A stretch of DNA of 7,771 bases from Bacillota bacterium (GTDB taxonomy: Bacteria; Bacillota; Clostridia; Lachnospirales; Cellulosilyticaceae): contig JAEZKI010000413.1 of assembly GCA_023415525.1 (NCBI GenBank), positions 1 to 7,771 on the forward strand. The letters are read 5' to 3'. Positions 6,514 to 7,771 of the stretch are shown piece by piece. The notes under the pieces are model-generated. The model did not search any database. It saw only the letters and a program-made list of their open reading frames with translations, and was not told the DNA's origin. Each line of letters opens with the position of its first letter. Position 1 is the stretch's first letter. Both the position numbers and the translations under genes were made by a program.

Positions 6514-7771
6514 ATGGCGTTTTATAAAATACTTTTAGTAGATGATGAAGAGGAAATTAGGAAAGGGATTATTAAGCATATTAAATGGGAAGAACTAGGG
6601 TTTAACGTGGTGGGAGAAGCAGAAAACGGCATAGAGGCTCTAGATATTATTGATAAGACGGAGCCGGATATTGTTATTACAGATATCAAGATGCCTTTTA
6701 TGGATGGAATAAAACTGGCACAGAATATCAGATACCGTTATCCTACCACTAAGGTGATTGTTTTATCTGGATTTGATGATTTTGAATATGCCCAAGAAGC
6801 CATGAAACTAGGGGTTATGCGTTATATTCTAAAACCTATTAACTCTGCTGAAATGCATGAAATGCTAAGAGAATTAAAGGGTTTATTAGATGAGGAAATT
6901 TTGTCTAAGAATAATCTAGAGCTTCTCAAGTTAAACTACGAAAAAAGTTTGCCTCTACTAAAGGAAAGATTTTTAAATTACTGGATTGAGGACTATGTAA
7001 CGAGTGAAGTGATAGAAGAAAATAGAAGTTTATTTAAGCTAGAGATAGGAACAGAAGATTTATGTATAGCCATTATACGCCCTGATGGATTAATGAATAA
7101 AGAAAATAATATACAGTTTGTAAAGAATACAAGTTTACTTAAAGTGGCTATTTTCAATGTATGTGAGGAAATTGTAAAAAGCCATAGCCTAGGGACTTTA
7201 TTTATGAAAATGAATGAGATGGTGATTATTGCTCCTATTAGAAAAGGAGAGCTTTTAGAAGCCAGTAATCATGTTTTTAATGGACTGGAACAAATACGAG
7301 TGACAGTGGAAAAATACTTAAATACCACAGTAACTATTGGAGTAGGTAATGTCTGTACAGATAGATGCATGTTATATAAAGCGTATCTTTCTGCAAAAGC
7401 AGCTTTGGATTATACTATTACTTTAGGTAATAATAAGCTTATTTATATTGAAGATATAGAACCAGAGAATGCCCGTGAGATTATTTTTGAAGAAGATAAG
7501 GAAAAGGTTCTTTTAGCAGCCATTAAGACAGGGAAGGAAGAAGAGATCAAGAAGATATTGGAGGCTATTTTAAAGCAAATGGAGGGAGCCCAAATTACCT
7601 TAAGTGATTATCAGATTTATATAATAGAAATCTTTTCAAGTATAATGCACCTTATGCGTAGTATGGAAATTGATAATAAAGAGATATTCCCTGAAGTAGG
7701 AAACTTTTTTTCCTATATCAGTGCATTAAGAACCAAGGAAGAAGTGAAAGAATGGCTAAGTACAGTAAGCT
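6514..7771 (+). CDS. YesN-type response regulator, 3' end beyond the window
   Basis: The frame is open for 419 codons to the window edge with no stop. The ATG at 6514 is the first possible start, because an in-frame TAG lies at 6508-6510; GGGGG at 6503-6507 is a weak but well-spaced ribosome binding site. Residues 1-120 form a CheY-like receiver with acidic Asp10 and Asp11, phospho-acceptor Asp57 in ITDIKMPFMDG, Ser85 in VLSGFDDFEYA and Lys107 in ILKPI. These motifs are typical of the YesN/AraC group. The remaining visible part is the long variable linker of that group, ending with a segment like AKAALDYTITLGNNKLIYIEDIE (about 295-317). An AraC-type DNA-binding domain should follow outside the window; it is not seen. 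Such regulators normally pair with a YesM-like sensor kinase and often control sugar uptake. A link to the divergent exporter is only positional. Confidence 0.9.
   Translation, partial: MAFYKILLVDDEEEIRKGIIKHIKWEELGFNVVGEAENGIEALDIIDKTEPDIVITDIKMPFMDGIKLAQNIRYRYPTTKVIVLSGFDDFEYAQEAMKLGVMRYILKPINSAEMHEMLRELKGLLDEEILSKNNLELLKLNYEKSLPLLKERFLNYWIEDYVTSEVIEENRSLFKLEIGTEDLCIAIIRPDGLMNKENNIQFVKNTSLLKVAIFNVCEEIVKSHSLGTLFMKMNEMVIIAPIRKGELLEASNHVFNGLEQIRVTVEKYLNTTVTIGVGNVCTDRCMLYKAYLSAKAALDYTITLGNNKLIYIEDIEPENAREIIFEEDKEKVLLAAIKTGKEEEIKKILEAILKQMEGAQITLSDYQIYIIEIFSSIMHLMRSMEIDNKEIFPEVGNFFSYISALRTKEEVKEWLSTVS

Noticed and set aside
1..7771. CRISPR arrays, tRNA or rRNA genes, insertion sequences
   Set aside because: I saw no regularly spaced repeats, no tRNA-like cloverleaf or rRNA motifs, and no transposase or terminal inverted repeats.

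Overview
The window is AT-rich, with strong AGGAGG-type ribosome binding sites and short intergenic gaps. The gene families point to a low-GC Gram-positive bacterium of the Clostridia, perhaps the Lachnospirales. That placement is an inference from composition and gene content; no rRNA or other phylogenetic marker is present.

Layout from left to right. (1) Positions 1-1150, + strand: the 3' part of a UPF0251/DUF134 DNA-binding protein gene, overlapping by 8 bases a complete Mrp/NBP35-type P-loop ATPase. Both proteins carry extra cysteine clusters, so this looks like a small iron-sulfur or metal-handling operon. (2) Positions 1151-1331: an intergenic spacer between convergent genes, holding a very long, nearly perfect hairpin that probably terminates transcription from both sides. 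(3) Positions 1332-6226, - strand, read right to left: ABC ATPase, FtsX-type permease and lipoprotein membrane-fusion protein (gaps of 30 and 13 bases), then after 136 bases a TetR-family regulator with its own likely promoter and a perfect 16-bp palindrome. This is a MacAB-like tripartite export system with a linked repressor. (4) Positions 6227-6513: a divergent, very AT-rich promoter region with a spaced inverted repeat at the likely start of the ABC transcript and promoter elements for the next gene. (5) Positions 6514-7771, + strand: a YesN-type response regulator whose 3' end lies outside the window.

The ATPase would drive the 8-TM permease, and the lipoprotein adaptor sits outside the membrane. 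The TetR protein plausibly senses the exported compound and represses the operon and/or itself. The response regulator is divergent and may be unrelated.

Nothing here is clearly a new class of system. The points most worth a second look are the two different dyads flanking the ABC/tetR locus, the long-hairpin adaptor in a Gram-positive setting, and the cysteine-rich tails of the DUF134/Mrp pair.
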